Part shown: positions 43,161 through 52,324 of the stretch, one piece after another
Layout of the letters: every line of letters begins with the position of its first letter
Position numbering within the stretch: the stretch's first letter is position 1
Assembly (NCBI RefSeq): GCF_004684095.1
Contig: NZ_SRII01000008.1
Location: 170,207-234,206, forward strand
DNA from: Hymenobacter sp. UV11
GTDB taxonomy: Bacteria; Bacteroidota; Bacteroidia; Cytophagales; Hymenobacteraceae
Length of the DNA: 64,000 nt
Reading direction: 5' to 3'
Position numbers and translations under genes: made by a program
The notes under the pieces: generated by a model
Seen by the model: only the letters and a program-made list of their open reading frames with translations
What the model was told of the DNA's origin: nothing
The model's database searches: none

Positions 43161-45845
43161 ATGCCCCAAGATACCCTGAAGCTGCCCGAACTCTCCCTGG
43201 TCCTGCTCATTGGCAGCACGGGGGCGGGCAAGTCCACCTTTGCCCAGCGCTTGTTTCGGCCCACTGAAATAGTGTCGTCGGATACCTGCCGGGCCCTGGT
43301 GTCGGATGATGAAAACAGCCTGGATGCCACCAACGACGCCTTCGACCTGCTGCACTACTGGGTCGCCAAGCGCCTTAAGCGCGGCCGCCTCACCGTGGTG
43401 GATGCCACCAATGTGCGCGCCGAAGACCGCAAGAGCCTCGTAGCGCTGGCCCGGCAGTACCACTGCCTGCCGGTGGCCATCGTGCTCGATGTGCCCGAGG
43501 CCGTGGCCGAAGCCCGCAACCGCCAGCGCCCCGACCGCGCCGGGCTCAAGCCGCACGTCATTGCCAACCACCGCCGCCTGCTGCGCCAGAGCCTGCGCAC
43601 GCTCAAGCCGGAGGGCTTCCGGCACATCTACCACCTGCGCGGCGTGGCCGAAATCGACGCCGTGCAGCACATCGTGCGTGACCCGCTGCACAACAACCGC
43701 CAGGCCGAAACGGGGCCGTTTGATATCATTGGCGACGTGCATGGCTGCTACACCGAGCTGTGCGCGCTACTGGCCGAGCTGGGGTACCGGGTGGAGGATG
43801 AGGAAGTGCGGGATGCGCGCGATTTGGGCGTGCGCGTGGTTGTAGAACGGAGTGATACTCCGTTCCCGCCCGCGCCGGACCAGACGGAAAACGGAGTGCC
43901 ACTTCGTTCTACAGCTGCACGCAAAGTCATCTTCCTCGGCGACCTCGTGGACCGCGGCCCTGCTTCGCCGCAGGTATTGCGCTTGGTAATGAGCATGGTG
44001 CGCGACGGCCTGGCCCTGTGCGTGCCCGGCAACCACGACATCAAGCTACTGCGCCACCTCAACGGCAAAAACGTGTCCGTGACCCACGGCCTGGCCGAAA
44101 CCCTGGCCCAGCTCGAAGGCGAAACGCCCGCGTTCAAGGAGCAGGTGCGGCTGTTTCTGGACAAGCTGGTGAGCCACTACGTGCTCGATGGCGGCCGGCT
44201 GGTGGTGGCCCACGCCGGCCTCACCGAAGAAATGCAGGGTAGGGGCTCGGGGGCGGTGCGCAGCTTCGCGCTCTTTGGCGAAACGACCGGCGAAACCGAC
44301 GAGTTTGGCCTACCCGTGCGCTACGCCTGGGCCGCCGACTACCGCGGCCGGGCCATGGTGGTATACGGCCACACGCCCGTGCCCGACCCCGAATGGCTCA
44401 ACAACACCATCGACATCGACACAGGCTGCGTATTCGGCGGCCGCCTCACCGCCCTGCGCTACCCCGAGCGCCAGCTGGTGAGCGTGCCCGCGCAGCAGGA
44501 ATATGCCGTGCCCAGCCGCCCGCTTAGCTACAACCCACTGCGCCCCGCCGAATCGACCACCGACAAGCAGCCCGCAGCAACGAGCCAACAGCAGCACGAC
44601 GACCTGCTCGATATCCGCGACGTGACCGGCAAGCAGCTCATTAACACACGCTTGCTCAATACCGTGACCGTGCGCGAAGAGAACGCCGTAGCCGCCCTAG
44701 AGGTGATGTCGCGCTTCGCCCTCAACCCCAAGTGGCTGCTGTATTTGCCGCCCACCATGTCGCCCACCGAAACCTCGGAGCTGCCCGACCTGCTCGAACA
44801 CCCCGCCGAAGCCTTCGCCTACTACCAGCGGCAGGGGGTAGGGCGCGTGGTGTGCGAGGAAAAGCACATGGGCAGCCGCGTGGTGGTAGTGCTGGGCCAG
44901 AGCGAAGCCGCCATCCAGCGCCGACTTGGGGTGGTGGGCGAGGGGGTAGGGAAATGCTACACCCGCACCGGCCGCAACTTCTTCACCGACAGCGACCTGG
45001 AAACGGCCTTCCTCACCCGCCTACGCGACGCGTTCACGGCGGCCGGCTTCTGGGAGAAATTCGGCACCGACTGGGTGTGCCTCGATGCCGAGTTGCTGCC
45101 GTGGTCGGCCAAGGCCCAGGAATTGGTCAAAAGCCAGTACGCTGCCGTGGCCGCCGCTGCCGGCGCCGCCCTACCCCAGGCCGAAACCGCCCTGGCCGCC
45201 GCCACCGCCCGCGGCCTAGATGGGGCCGCCGCGCTGCTGGTCCGCACCACCGCCCGCCGCGAAGCCGCCACCGACTACGCCGACGCCTACCGCCGCTACT
45301 GCTGGCCCGTGCAGTCGCTCGACGACCTCAAGCTGGCGCCCTTCCACCTGCTCGCCACCGAGGGCAAAACGTACTTCGACCGCGACCACGCCTGGCACAT
45401 GGAAACCCTGCGCGCCCTCAGCCTCGCCGACCCCGGCCTGCTGCGCGCTACCCCCTACCGCGTGGTCGACCTCACCAACCCCGCCGACACCGAGGCCGCC
45501 ACCGACTGGTGGCTGGCCCTCACCGCCGGCGGGGGCGAAGGCATGGTGGTGAAGCCCTATGATTTTATCCCGGCCACCGGCCGCTCGCTCATCCAGCCCG
45601 CCCTCAAGTGCCGGGGTAGGGAATATCTGCGCATCATCTACGGGCCTGATTATCTATTGGATGGCAATCTGGAGCGCCTGCGCCAGCGCAACGTGAAAGC
45701 CAAGCGCAACCTGGCCCTGCGCGAGTTTGCGCTCGGCGTCGAGGGCCTGGAAAGGTTCGTGGCCGGCCAGCCGCTGCGCCTGGTGCACCAGTGCGTATTC
45801 GGCGTATTGGCCCTGGAAAGCGAGCCGGTAGACCCGCGATTGTAG
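43161..45845 (+). CDS. pnkp: polynucleotide kinase-phosphatase-ligase Pnkp
   Basis: 894 residues with three domains in order. Kinase: IGSTGAGKST at residues 18-26 and VDATN. Phosphatase: IIGDVHGCYTE from about residue 188, GDLVDRG, GNHD and GHTPVPD. Adenylyltransferase/ligase: EEKHMGSR with the nucleophile Lys568. Pnkp heals 5'-OH and 2',3'-cyclic phosphate ends of cleaved RNA and, with Hen1, joins them. Residues 227-251 are coded by a palindromic insertion in the phosphatase domain. It faces away from the HAD-like gene. Confidence 0.93.
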   Translation: MPQDTLKLPELSLVLLIGSTGAGKSTFAQRLFRPTEIVSSDTCRALVSDDENSLDATNDAFDLLHYWVAKRLKRGRLTVVDATNVRAEDRKSLVALARQYHCLPVAIVLDVPEAVAEARNRQRPDRAGLKPHVIANHRRLLRQSLRTLKPEGFRHIYHLRGVAEIDAVQHIVRDPLHNNRQAETGPFDIIGDVHGCYTELCALLAELGYRVEDEEVRDARDLGVRVVVERSDTPFPPAPDQTENGVPLRSTAARKVIFLGDLVDRGPASPQVLRLVMSMVRDGLALCVPGNHDIKLLRHLNGKNVSVTHGLAETLAQLEGETPAFKEQVRLFLDKLVSHYVLDGGRLVVAHAGLTEEMQGRGSGAVRSFALFGETTGETDEFGLPVRYAWAADYRGRAMVVYGHTPVPDPEWLNNTIDIDTGCVFGGRLTALRYPERQLVSVPAQQEYAVPSRPLSYNPLRPAESTTDKQPAATSQQQHDDLLDIRDVTGKQLINTRLLNTVTVREENAVAALEVMSRFALNPKWLLYLPPTMSPTETSELPDLLEHPAEAFAYYQRQGVGRVVCEEKHMGSRVVVVLGQSEAAIQRRLGVVGEGVGKCYTRTGRNFFTDSDLETAFLTRLRDAFTAAGFWEKFGTDWVCLDAELLPWSAKAQELVKSQYAAVAAAAGAALPQAETALAAATARGLDGAAALLVRTTARREAATDYADAYRRYCWPVQSLDDLKLAPFHLLATEGKTYFDRDHAWHMETLRALSLADPGLLRATPYRVVDLTNPADTEAATDWWLALTAGGGEGMVVKPYDFIPATGRSLIQPALKCRGREYLRIIYGPDYLLDGNLERLRQRNVKAKRNLALREFALGVEGLERFVAGQPLRLVHQCVFGVLALESEPVDPRL
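43841..43913. repeat. palindromic repeat inside the pnkp coding sequence
   Basis: Arms 43841-43864 and 43890-43913 match in about 20 of 24 positions when one is reversed (TGTAGAACG...ACTCCGTT). It is read through in frame and encodes VVERSDTPFPP...NGVPLRSTAA between GDVHGC and GDLVDRG of the phosphatase domain, where related proteins have a shorter loop. Confidence 0.82.
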
Positions 45846-45959
45846 GAGTTCCTCCCGGCGCGTTCGGGTGCCAGTGGGGGGTAGGGCCAGGTATCGTAGC
45901 AGCCTTTCCTTTGCGTGATAGTTGGAAGGCGATGGCTGTTATGCTCGTCCCGAAGTAGA

Positions 45960-46003
45960 TTGCGGAGGCAGAGACACCATATTTTGTGTCTCTGCCTCCG
46001 CAA
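45960..46003. terminator. 18-bp perfect hairpin after pnkp
   Basis: Arms 45960-45977 and 45986-46003 are perfectly complementary with an 8-base loop. It lies between pnkp and the next gene on the same strand. Confidence 0.65.
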
Positions 46004-46063
46004 CTCATTGTAGTTTAGCGCTCCCCAATTAGTGACTAACCCAATCCCTCCTTTTTCCCACCC

Positions 46064-46852
46064 ATGAAAAAACACCTTCTCCTACCCCTCATCAGCGCGT
46101 TGTGCCTGTGGCTGCTGGGCAGCACGGCCGTGGCCCGGCCGGTGGCCGAGCGCCCCGCGTATTTCGAGCTGAAAGTCTACCATATCAAAACCCCGCGCCA
46201 GGAAGCCCTGATTGACAGCTTCCTGCAGCACCAGTATATGCCCGCGATGCGGTCGGCGGGTATCGCTACCATCGGCGTATTCAAGCCCGTCGGCAACGAC
46301 ACCACCGCCGACCGGCGCGTGTACGTATTCACGCCCTACGCCTCGCTCAAGCAGTGGGAGCAGGTGAAAAACACGGCCGCCCCCAAGCTGCTCACCGCCG
46401 GCGGCGCCTACGAAAACGCGGCCTACAAAAATCCCGCCTACACCCGCCTGGAAACCATCTTCATCCAGGCTTTTGATGAGATGAGCGCCCTCACGGCGCC
46501 CAAGCTCGACGGCCCCAAAAGCGAGCGCGTGTACGAGCTGCGCAGCTACGAAGGCGCTAGCGAGAAAATCTTCCGCAACAAGGTGCAGATGTTCAACCAG
46601 GGCGGCGAAATCAAGCTCTTCAACCGGCTGGGCTTCAACGCCATCTTCTACGGCTCGGTGCTCTTCGGCGCCCACATGCCCAACCTGATGTACATGACCT
46701 CCTTCGCCAACCGCGAGGCCCGCGAGGCGCACTGGAAAGCCTTCGGCGCCGACCCCGAGTGGAAAAAACTCTCGTCCCTGCCCGAGTACCAGAACAACGT
46801 GGCCCACATCGACATCACCTTTCTGCACCCTACCCCCTATTCGGGGCTATAA
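46064..46852 (+). CDS. NIPSNAP family protein, secreted
   Basis: 262 residues. A signal peptide (KKHLLLPLISALCLWLLGSTAVA) is followed by two NIPSNAP-like ferredoxin-fold repeats: YFELKVYHIKTPRQEALIDSFL and YELRSYEGASEKIFRNKVQMF. The family is found in Bacteroidota and Planctomycetes as exported proteins of unknown function. Next to it is an esterase gene on the same strand, 45 bases away. Confidence 0.85.
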   Translation: MKKHLLLPLISALCLWLLGSTAVARPVAERPAYFELKVYHIKTPRQEALIDSFLQHQYMPAMRSAGIATIGVFKPVGNDTTADRRVYVFTPYASLKQWEQVKNTAAPKLLTAGGAYENAAYKNPAYTRLETIFIQAFDEMSALTAPKLDGPKSERVYELRSYEGASEKIFRNKVQMFNQGGEIKLFNRLGFNAIFYGSVLFGAHMPNLMYMTSFANREAREAHWKAFGADPEWKKLSSLPEYQNNVAHIDITFLHPTPYSGL

Positions 46853-46897
46853 GGTCGTCAGCTATACTAATTCGGTAGTTTCTTATCGCTTCATTGT

Positions 46898-47776
46898 ATG
46901 CGTACGCTTCTGGTTGTTTGCCTATTGCTCCTAAGCGCGTGCCCGGCCGCGTGGGCGCAGGCCAAGCCATTGGTGCTGCCTTTGTGGGCGGGCGGCGCGC
47001 CCGGCTTCGAGAGCCGGCGCAACGAGCCCGAGCAGGCCAAAGATTACTGGGTCAAAAATATTCACAACCCGTCCATTACTGTATTCCTACCCCCCAAGGA
47101 GAAGGCGACGGGCGCGGCGGTGGTTATTTGTCCGGGCGGCGGGCACCGCGAGCTGGTGTACAATGCCGAAGGCGTGGAGCCCGCCCAGTTTTTGACTAGT
47201 ATCGGCGTGGCGGCCATCGTGCTCAAGTATCGGCTGAGCCGCGAAGAAAACTCGCCTTACTCGCTCGATAAGCACCCCCGGCAGGATGCTTACCGCGCCA
47301 TGCGCCTGGTGCGCAGCCACGCCGCGGAGTGGGGCATCGACCCCAACCGCCTGGGAATGCTGGGCTTTTCGGCCGGCGGCGAAGTGGTGGCCACGGTGGC
47401 CTACGCCGATGGCAAGGGCGATGCCCAGGCCCCCGACCCCATCGACCGCCTCAACGGCAAGCCTAATTTTCAGCTGCTCATCTACCCCGGCCCGCTGGGC
47501 ATCCCCGACGCGGTGGATTCCTCGGCCCCGCCCGCCTTTCTGCTGGCGGCCAATAATGATGTTTGCTGCTCGCCACCCATCGTGAAGCTGCTGCAAGCCT
47601 ACCGCCTGGCGCACGTGCCCGTAGAGGTGCACCTCTATGCGCAAGGCAGCCACGGGTTCAATATGGGCCACCGCTCCAAGCTGGCTTCCTTGCAGGCGTG
47701 GCCGCAGCGCATGGCCGACTGGCTGGCCGACAACAACTTTCTGGATACCAACCCGGCCCACCATCACCAGGAGTAA
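46898..47776 (+). CDS. secreted alpha/beta hydrolase (acetyl-xylan-esterase-like)
   Basis: 292 residues. Signal peptide ending at AWAQA. The core carries VVICPGGGHRELVYNAEG, a nucleophile elbow GFSAGGE, an acid loop near AANNDVCCSPP, and the catalytic His in GSHGFNMGHR. It resembles the BD-FAE/Axe family of carbohydrate esterases that remove acetyl or feruloyl groups outside the cytoplasm. The NIPSNAP gene upstream may be cotranscribed. Confidence 0.86.
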   Translation: MRTLLVVCLLLLSACPAAWAQAKPLVLPLWAGGAPGFESRRNEPEQAKDYWVKNIHNPSITVFLPPKEKATGAAVVICPGGGHRELVYNAEGVEPAQFLTSIGVAAIVLKYRLSREENSPYSLDKHPRQDAYRAMRLVRSHAAEWGIDPNRLGMLGFSAGGEVVATVAYADGKGDAQAPDPIDRLNGKPNFQLLIYPGPLGIPDAVDSSAPPAFLLAANNDVCCSPPIVKLLQAYRLAHVPVEVHLYAQGSHGFNMGHRSKLASLQAWPQRMADWLADNNFLDTNPAHHHQE

Positions 47777-47816
47777 GCAGGTACGCTACGGCTGGTACTG
47801 GTGGGCCAAGTGGGCC

Positions 47817-48272
47817 TCAAAACTTGTCGTCGTTCACTTCAACCCAGAAGCCGTCGGGGTCTTGCAGGTAAATCTGGTTTACGCCGTCGGGGCGGGGGGT
47901 AGTCTTGTGCGGCTCGCTCTTCCAGTTGCCATAGCGCACGCCGAGCTTGTCGAGGTGCGCCATGAATTTGTCCAGGTCTTTCACGCTGAAGGCCAGGTGC
48001 GTATTGATGTCGTGTTCCTGCGCCTTATTGCCTTGGATAATATGTAGTTGGCTGTGCGGCCCGATGCGCAGCCACACGTGCTTGCCATCCTTAAACGGCT
48101 CGGACAACTGGGGCAGCAGCAGCGCATTCTTGTAAAAATCAGCGGTTTTCTGCACGTCAACCACATACAACGCAATGTGGTTGAGCACGGCCGGGGCCTG
48201 GGCCGCGGCAGTTTTGGGGGTAGTAACGATTATCGTAAAGGCGAGCAGGCAGAAGGCCAGTAGTTTTTTCAT
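47817..48272 (-). CDS. VOC family protein with signal peptide
   Basis: 151 residues. A leader (MKKLLAFCLLAFTIIVTTP...AAA) precedes one glyoxalase/bleomycin-resistance-type domain (LNHIALYVVDVQKTADFYKNALLL ... DPDGFWVEV), with His and Glu as possible metal ligands. Exported VOC proteins are of unknown substrate. It is convergent with the esterase gene. Confidence 0.85.
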   Translation of the reverse strand: MKKLLAFCLLAFTIIVTTPKTAAAQAPAVLNHIALYVVDVQKTADFYKNALLLPQLSEPFKDGKHVWLRIGPHSQLHIIQGNKAQEHDINTHLAFSVKDLDKFMAHLDKLGVRYGNWKSEPHKTTPRPDGVNQIYLQDPDGFWVEVNDDKF

Positions 48273-48324
48273 GGGTGGGAATGGAGGGGGTAGGCGGTTT
48301 GGAAGTTATTTATGAACTGGTTTG

Positions 48325-48420
48325 AACGTCATTCCGAGCTTGCCGAGGAATCTCGCCCGTGTCGTTGCACGACACCCGAACGACGCGGGCGAGATTCCTC
48401 GGCAAGCTCGGAATGACGTT
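48325..48420. repeat. 42-bp inverted repeat, GTCATTCCGAGC family member
   Basis: Arms 48325-48366 and 48379-48420 differ at one position, with a 12-base loop. The start GTCATTCCGAGC is shared in pattern with the elements at 35216 and 37251, and the rest of each arm is different. It sits between two minus-strand genes. Confidence 0.82.
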
Positions 48421-48460
48421 CTTTCTGGTTATGTAACTAGCTAGCGAACAACTCAGCTAC

Positions 48461-50158
48461 CTACTTCACCCGCGCCGCCCGAAACTCCGAGCCGGCGCGC
48501 CACTGCGGAAACGTGGTTTCGCCGGCCAGGCGCTGGCCCACGCGGTAGTAGAGCTGCGCATCCTGGGCCACGCCGCTGAGGTCCCAGGCGGGGTCAACCT
48601 GGTCGGCGGGCTTGTGGTACATGTTGGTAGTGTAGGCTTTACGCTTATCGGCAATATAGGCCTTGCCCTGGGCGCGGCTCTCGAAGCCTCCGCTGGCGTA
48701 GAGCGAGGGCACGCCCACGTGGGCAAAGCTGAAGTGGTCGGAGCGGTAAAACATGCCGGTTTCAGGCGTCTGGTCAGGCAGCAGGTAGCGGTCCTGCTCC
48801 TTGGCCGCCGCGCGGGCGTAGTCCTCCAGCTCCGATTGCCCGTAGCCAATAACGGTCAGGTCCTTCATCGGGCCGTAGGGCCAGAGCATGTCCATGTTGA
48901 GGTCGGCCACCGTCTTGGCCAGCGGAAACGGCGGGTGCTGCGCGTAGTAGGCCGAGCCGAGCAGGCCCTGCTCTTCGCCCGTCACGGCCAGAAACACAAT
49001 GCTGCGGGCCGGCTTTTCTTTCGCCTGCTGAAATTCCTTCGCAATGCTGAGCAGGGCCGCCAGGCCGGTGCCATCATCCACGGCCCCGTTATAAATCGAG
49101 TCGCCGGCAATGACTTTACCCACGCCAAAGTGGTCCCAGTGGGCCGAGTAGATGACGTACTCGCCGGCATTGGTGGTGCCGGGCAGCACGGCCAGCACGT
49201 TTTTCGAGGTCTGGCGCCGCAGCTTCTGCTGGATGCTGGTGCTAATAGTCAGGCCCAGCGGCCGGGCGCGGAAGCCGCGCTGGTTGGCGGCGGCGTAGAG
49301 GGCATCGTAGCTCTGGCCGGCGGCCGTGAAGAGGCGCTTGGCCGCGTCGAGCGTCAGCCAGCCTTCGAGGGCGCACTTGCTGGCGCCGTGGTCGGCGGTT
49401 TGGGGGCGTAGCTTGGGGCCGACGGCGCCGCTCAGCACCACGCTCCAGGGGTAGGCGGCGGGCTGGGTGTCGTGCACGATGAGCAGGCCGGCGGCGCCGT
49501 GGCGGGCGGCCTCCTCGTATTTATAGGTCCAGCGGCCGTAGTAGGTCATGGCCCGGCCCTTAAACAGGGTGGTATCCTGGCCCGCGTTGCCGGGGTCGTT
49601 CACGAGCACCACCACGGTTTTGCCTTTCACGTCGAGGCCAGCGTAGTCGTCCCAGCCGTATTCGGGGGCCACCACGCCGTAGCCGGCAAATACCAGCGGC
49701 GAGTTGCTGACCGCCACCGTGGGCTGCTCGCGCTGGCTAAATACCACGTAATCAGTCTTGTACTCCAAACTCAGCTTCTGGCCTTTGCCCGCAATCTGGA
49801 GGGTAGGGGCGGGCGTTACGCTGATTTCCACCATCGGCACCGGCTGAAAATAGCTGTCATTGGGCCCCGCCGGCTTCAGCCCCAAACTTTTAAACTGGCC
49901 CGCCAGATAGTCGGTAATGCGCGTTTCGCCCACCGTAAACGGCTTGCGCCCCAGCATCGAATCCGACGACACGGCTCGTAGATAACCGCCGATTTCGGCC
50001 GCCGTGATGGCACCGGCCGCCGCCGGGGGGGTAGGAGCCGTGGCGGTAGTGGCCTGGGTAGTAGTGTCGGTGGTGGATTGCGATTGGCAGCCGGCCAACG
50101 CCAGGCCCAGCAGGCCCGCCAGCGGCAGCCGGGTAGTCCGGAGAGAAGCAAAAATCAT
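48461..50158 (-). CDS. M28 family metallopeptidase, lipoprotein
   Basis: 565 residues from the ATG at 50158. Lipobox LGLALAGC. A protease-associated insert (residues about 140-260) lies inside the peptidase. Zinc-ligand motifs are SAHWDHFG, NGAVDDGTG, VTGEEQGLLGS and, near the end, FYRSDHFSFAHVG. The M28 fold cleaves N-terminal amino acids and some dipeptides; it should be anchored at the outer face of the cell. Confidence 0.92.
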   Translation of the reverse strand: MIFASLRTTRLPLAGLLGLALAGCQSQSTTDTTTQATTATAPTPPAAAGAITAAEIGGYLRAVSSDSMLGRKPFTVGETRITDYLAGQFKSLGLKPAGPNDSYFQPVPMVEISVTPAPTLQIAGKGQKLSLEYKTDYVVFSQREQPTVAVSNSPLVFAGYGVVAPEYGWDDYAGLDVKGKTVVVLVNDPGNAGQDTTLFKGRAMTYYGRWTYKYEEAARHGAAGLLIVHDTQPAAYPWSVVLSGAVGPKLRPQTADHGASKCALEGWLTLDAAKRLFTAAGQSYDALYAAANQRGFRARPLGLTISTSIQQKLRRQTSKNVLAVLPGTTNAGEYVIYSAHWDHFGVGKVIAGDSIYNGAVDDGTGLAALLSIAKEFQQAKEKPARSIVFLAVTGEEQGLLGSAYYAQHPPFPLAKTVADLNMDMLWPYGPMKDLTVIGYGQSELEDYARAAAKEQDRYLLPDQTPETGMFYRSDHFSFAHVGVPSLYASGGFESRAQGKAYIADKRKAYTTNMYHKPADQVDPAWDLSGVAQDAQLYYRVGQRLAGETTFPQWRAGSEFRAARVK

Positions 50159-50252
50159 GAGCGAAGTACGAAAACGAAAAGCCGAAGCTAAGGACACCCA
50201 AGGTACACGCTAGCCCGATATGGCCCAGGTTGCCGAGCAGTCCCGGCGGCCT

Positions 50253-50717
50253 TTAGCGCGGGCAGGCCACGGGCAGCAGCGTGTACTTCGCATCAAAGTG
50301 CAGCGTGCGGGGCTGGGTAAACACCATCTTGTCCTGGCGCTCCGCCACGGGTCCAAAGCCTTCGATAAAGCCAGTGTCGCGGCGCAAAAAGGCCACCTGC
50401 CGCACCGACGTCGTGCCTTCCGACTGAAACGTGTAGTCGGCCAGCAGCGTATCGCCGTGCATCGTGCCGCGAATAGTGCCCTGGTTGCGGTCCTTCTCGA
50501 AGTAGCGGTAGGTTAGCTGGCCCGTCACGGCGGGCTGCGTGGTTTGCAGCGTCAGGCGCACCGTGTCGGTTTCGGTGCGGTAGGCGTAGCACTGCGGGCC
50601 GGTGGGGGGGGTAGGAGCGGTCGGCTCCTGGGTGGCCTGGGTGGGTTGCTCGTGGCAGGCCGAGAGCGCAAGTAGGCTCAGGCTAGCGGCGATAACAGCC
50701 AAATGGTGTTGCTTCAT
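50253..50717 (-). CDS. lipoprotein of unknown function, 154 aa
   Basis: Lipobox LLALSAC, then a Pro/Thr-rich linker and a beta-rich domain (GQLTYRYFEKDRNQGTIRGTMHGDTLLADYTFQSEG). This layout is common in Bacteroidota lipoproteins; no function assigned. It is followed by the M28 gene and is probably expressed from the same strand region. Confidence 0.75.
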   Translation of the reverse strand: MKQHHLAVIAASLSLLALSACHEQPTQATQEPTAPTPPTGPQCYAYRTETDTVRLTLQTTQPAVTGQLTYRYFEKDRNQGTIRGTMHGDTLLADYTFQSEGTTSVRQVAFLRRDTGFIEGFGPVAERQDKMVFTQPRTLHFDAKYTLLPVACPR

Positions 50718-50740
50718 ACTGCAGGAAAAGTAGCGTTGGG

Positions 50741-51331
50741 TTAGGCTTCGGGCTGGGTGTGTAGCGTGCGCTCGATACGGCGGTCAGGCACCAGCCACAT
50801 GAAAGCTACGAAAACATAGCAGGCTCCCGCCAGCCAGGGCAGCCAAAAGCTACTCATAATGCCCGCTAGGTACAATATCGGCGACAGCTTGCCCTTCCAG
50901 TCGTGCCCCACGGCGTGGGCCAGCGGCGAGTCGGGGCCACCATTCACGGCAATGATACAGTTTTGCAGGATAAAATACGCCATCGCCGCGCCCATCAGAA
51001 TGCCGCCGTACACGGCCAGCGTGGCCGGCGCAAAGTGGTTTTCGCCCATCCAGCCCGTGGCAAACGGCGTGAGCGAGAGCCAGAACAGCAGGTGCAGATT
51101 GGCCCACAGCACGCCGCCGCTCACCTGCCGGGTGCCGCTGAGCAAGTGGTGGTGATTATTCCAATAAATGCCTACGTAGATAAAGCTCAGCACGTAGCTC
51201 AGAAACACGGGCAGCAGCGGCCGCAGCGCCGCCAGGTTGTCGCCGTGCGGCACCTTCAATTCCAGCACCATAATGGTGAGGATAATCGCGAGTACACCGT
51301 CGCTGAATGCTTCGAGGCGGCCTTTCTGCAT
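50741..51331 (-). CDS. TMEM175 family potassium-channel-like membrane protein
   Basis: 196 residues from the ATG at 51331. The family signature RLEAFSDGVLAIILTIMVLELKVP opens the protein (FSDGV...AI...T with polar lining residues), followed by about five more hydrophobic segments. Bacterial TMEM175 homologues are K+ channels of the non-canonical type. No regulatory domain is added. Confidence 0.9.
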   Translation of the reverse strand: MQKGRLEAFSDGVLAIILTIMVLELKVPHGDNLAALRPLLPVFLSYVLSFIYVGIYWNNHHHLLSGTRQVSGGVLWANLHLLFWLSLTPFATGWMGENHFAPATLAVYGGILMGAAMAYFILQNCIIAVNGGPDSPLAHAVGHDWKGKLSPILYLAGIMSSFWLPWLAGACYVFVAFMWLVPDRRIERTLHTQPEA

Positions 51332-51348
51332 GGGGGTAGGGGAGAGAA

Positions 51349-52179
51349 TTAATCGACGTCGACGCAATTCGACTGCTCAACGTGCGTAAAAAGCTTCGCA
51401 AATTCGTCTGGCAGCGGATATTGACCAGACAGGTCGTTGTATTTCCGTTGGGCATTCGCGCAGTTGCTCCAGCCAAACGTCATGAGCGCGACCTTGGCAT
51501 ACCGCATGCGCTCGGGCGAAGCTAATTGCGCCGCGAAAGCCGCCTCCAGGCTTTCGGGAATCCCGTTATCGGCCTTTTCCGCATCAACTAATTTTCGCCA
51601 GGCTTGCATCACTATGGTCGAATCAGTCGAAGCAAGGGCGGTGGCATACTCGGCACAGTGCGCGTAATAGGCATTGCTGAGCCAAGAATCAGGATGAAAA
51701 TAGCCTTCCAAGGTAGCATGACTGAAGGCATAGCTCTCGGCTAATTCCAGTTCGCGCAGCCGCTTTATCTTCTGCCAAAAGGGGGTAGGCACCACTTTTA
51801 AACCGTGCAGTAGCGCCGCCAGCGAGTCGTGCTCATGGGTGAGGTGCCGCGCCGCCTGAAAAAAGAACGCGTCGTTATAATGCCGCAGTTGAAATGGCAC
51901 GACCGTCGTGGTGAGCATAAACCCGGTTACCAGCTGATAAGTGTCCTGCAACTGCCGCCGCGTGTAGGCGCCGGCCGGAAAAGTACCGGTATTCTCACAC
52001 ACATCATCCTGCCAGGTAAAAGTCTGCGGGTCTTTGCGCGCGGCTACGGTTTGGTGCGGCGTAGGCGCAGGCAGGGCGCGCACAGTAGCCGCAGCAGGCA
52101 CTGTGTGCGTTTCGGGTTGGCTTCCGCAAGCCAGGAGCAGGGCTAGGGGTAGTATTTTCAGTGTGGCAGAAAAGGACAT
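51349..52179 (-). CDS. lipoprotein of unknown function, 276 aa
   Basis: Starts at ATG 52179 with a lipobox ALLLAC. The mature part is helical with several Cys residues (CENTG, YYAHCAEYA, SNCANAQRKYN, SNCVDVD). No family recognised. It lies 17 bases upstream of the TMEM175 gene on the same strand, so the two may be expressed together. Confidence 0.7.
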   Translation of the reverse strand: MSFSATLKILPLALLLACGSQPETHTVPAAATVRALPAPTPHQTVAARKDPQTFTWQDDVCENTGTFPAGAYTRRQLQDTYQLVTGFMLTTTVVPFQLRHYNDAFFFQAARHLTHEHDSLAALLHGLKVVPTPFWQKIKRLRELELAESYAFSHATLEGYFHPDSWLSNAYYAHCAEYATALASTDSTIVMQAWRKLVDAEKADNGIPESLEAAFAAQLASPERMRYAKVALMTFGWSNCANAQRKYNDLSGQYPLPDEFAKLFTHVEQSNCVDVD

Positions 52180-52254
52180 GACGTGCTTGCTGACTTGGAG
52201 GCAGGGCATAAAAGTATATGCTAGTAACAGCTAGCGAGTCAGCGGCCCACAAAA

Positions 52255-52282
52255 AACGCCGCCCTGTTGCCAGGGCGGCGTT
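52255..52282 (-). terminator. terminator of katG
   Basis: A 12-bp stem (52255-52266 with 52271-52282) with a TTGC loop, followed on the minus strand by T6. It lies about 40 bases after the katG stop. Confidence 0.88.
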
Positions 52283-52324
52283 TCCTCAAGATAACCAGCC
52301 AGGAATACCTCGCCGGCCTACCCC

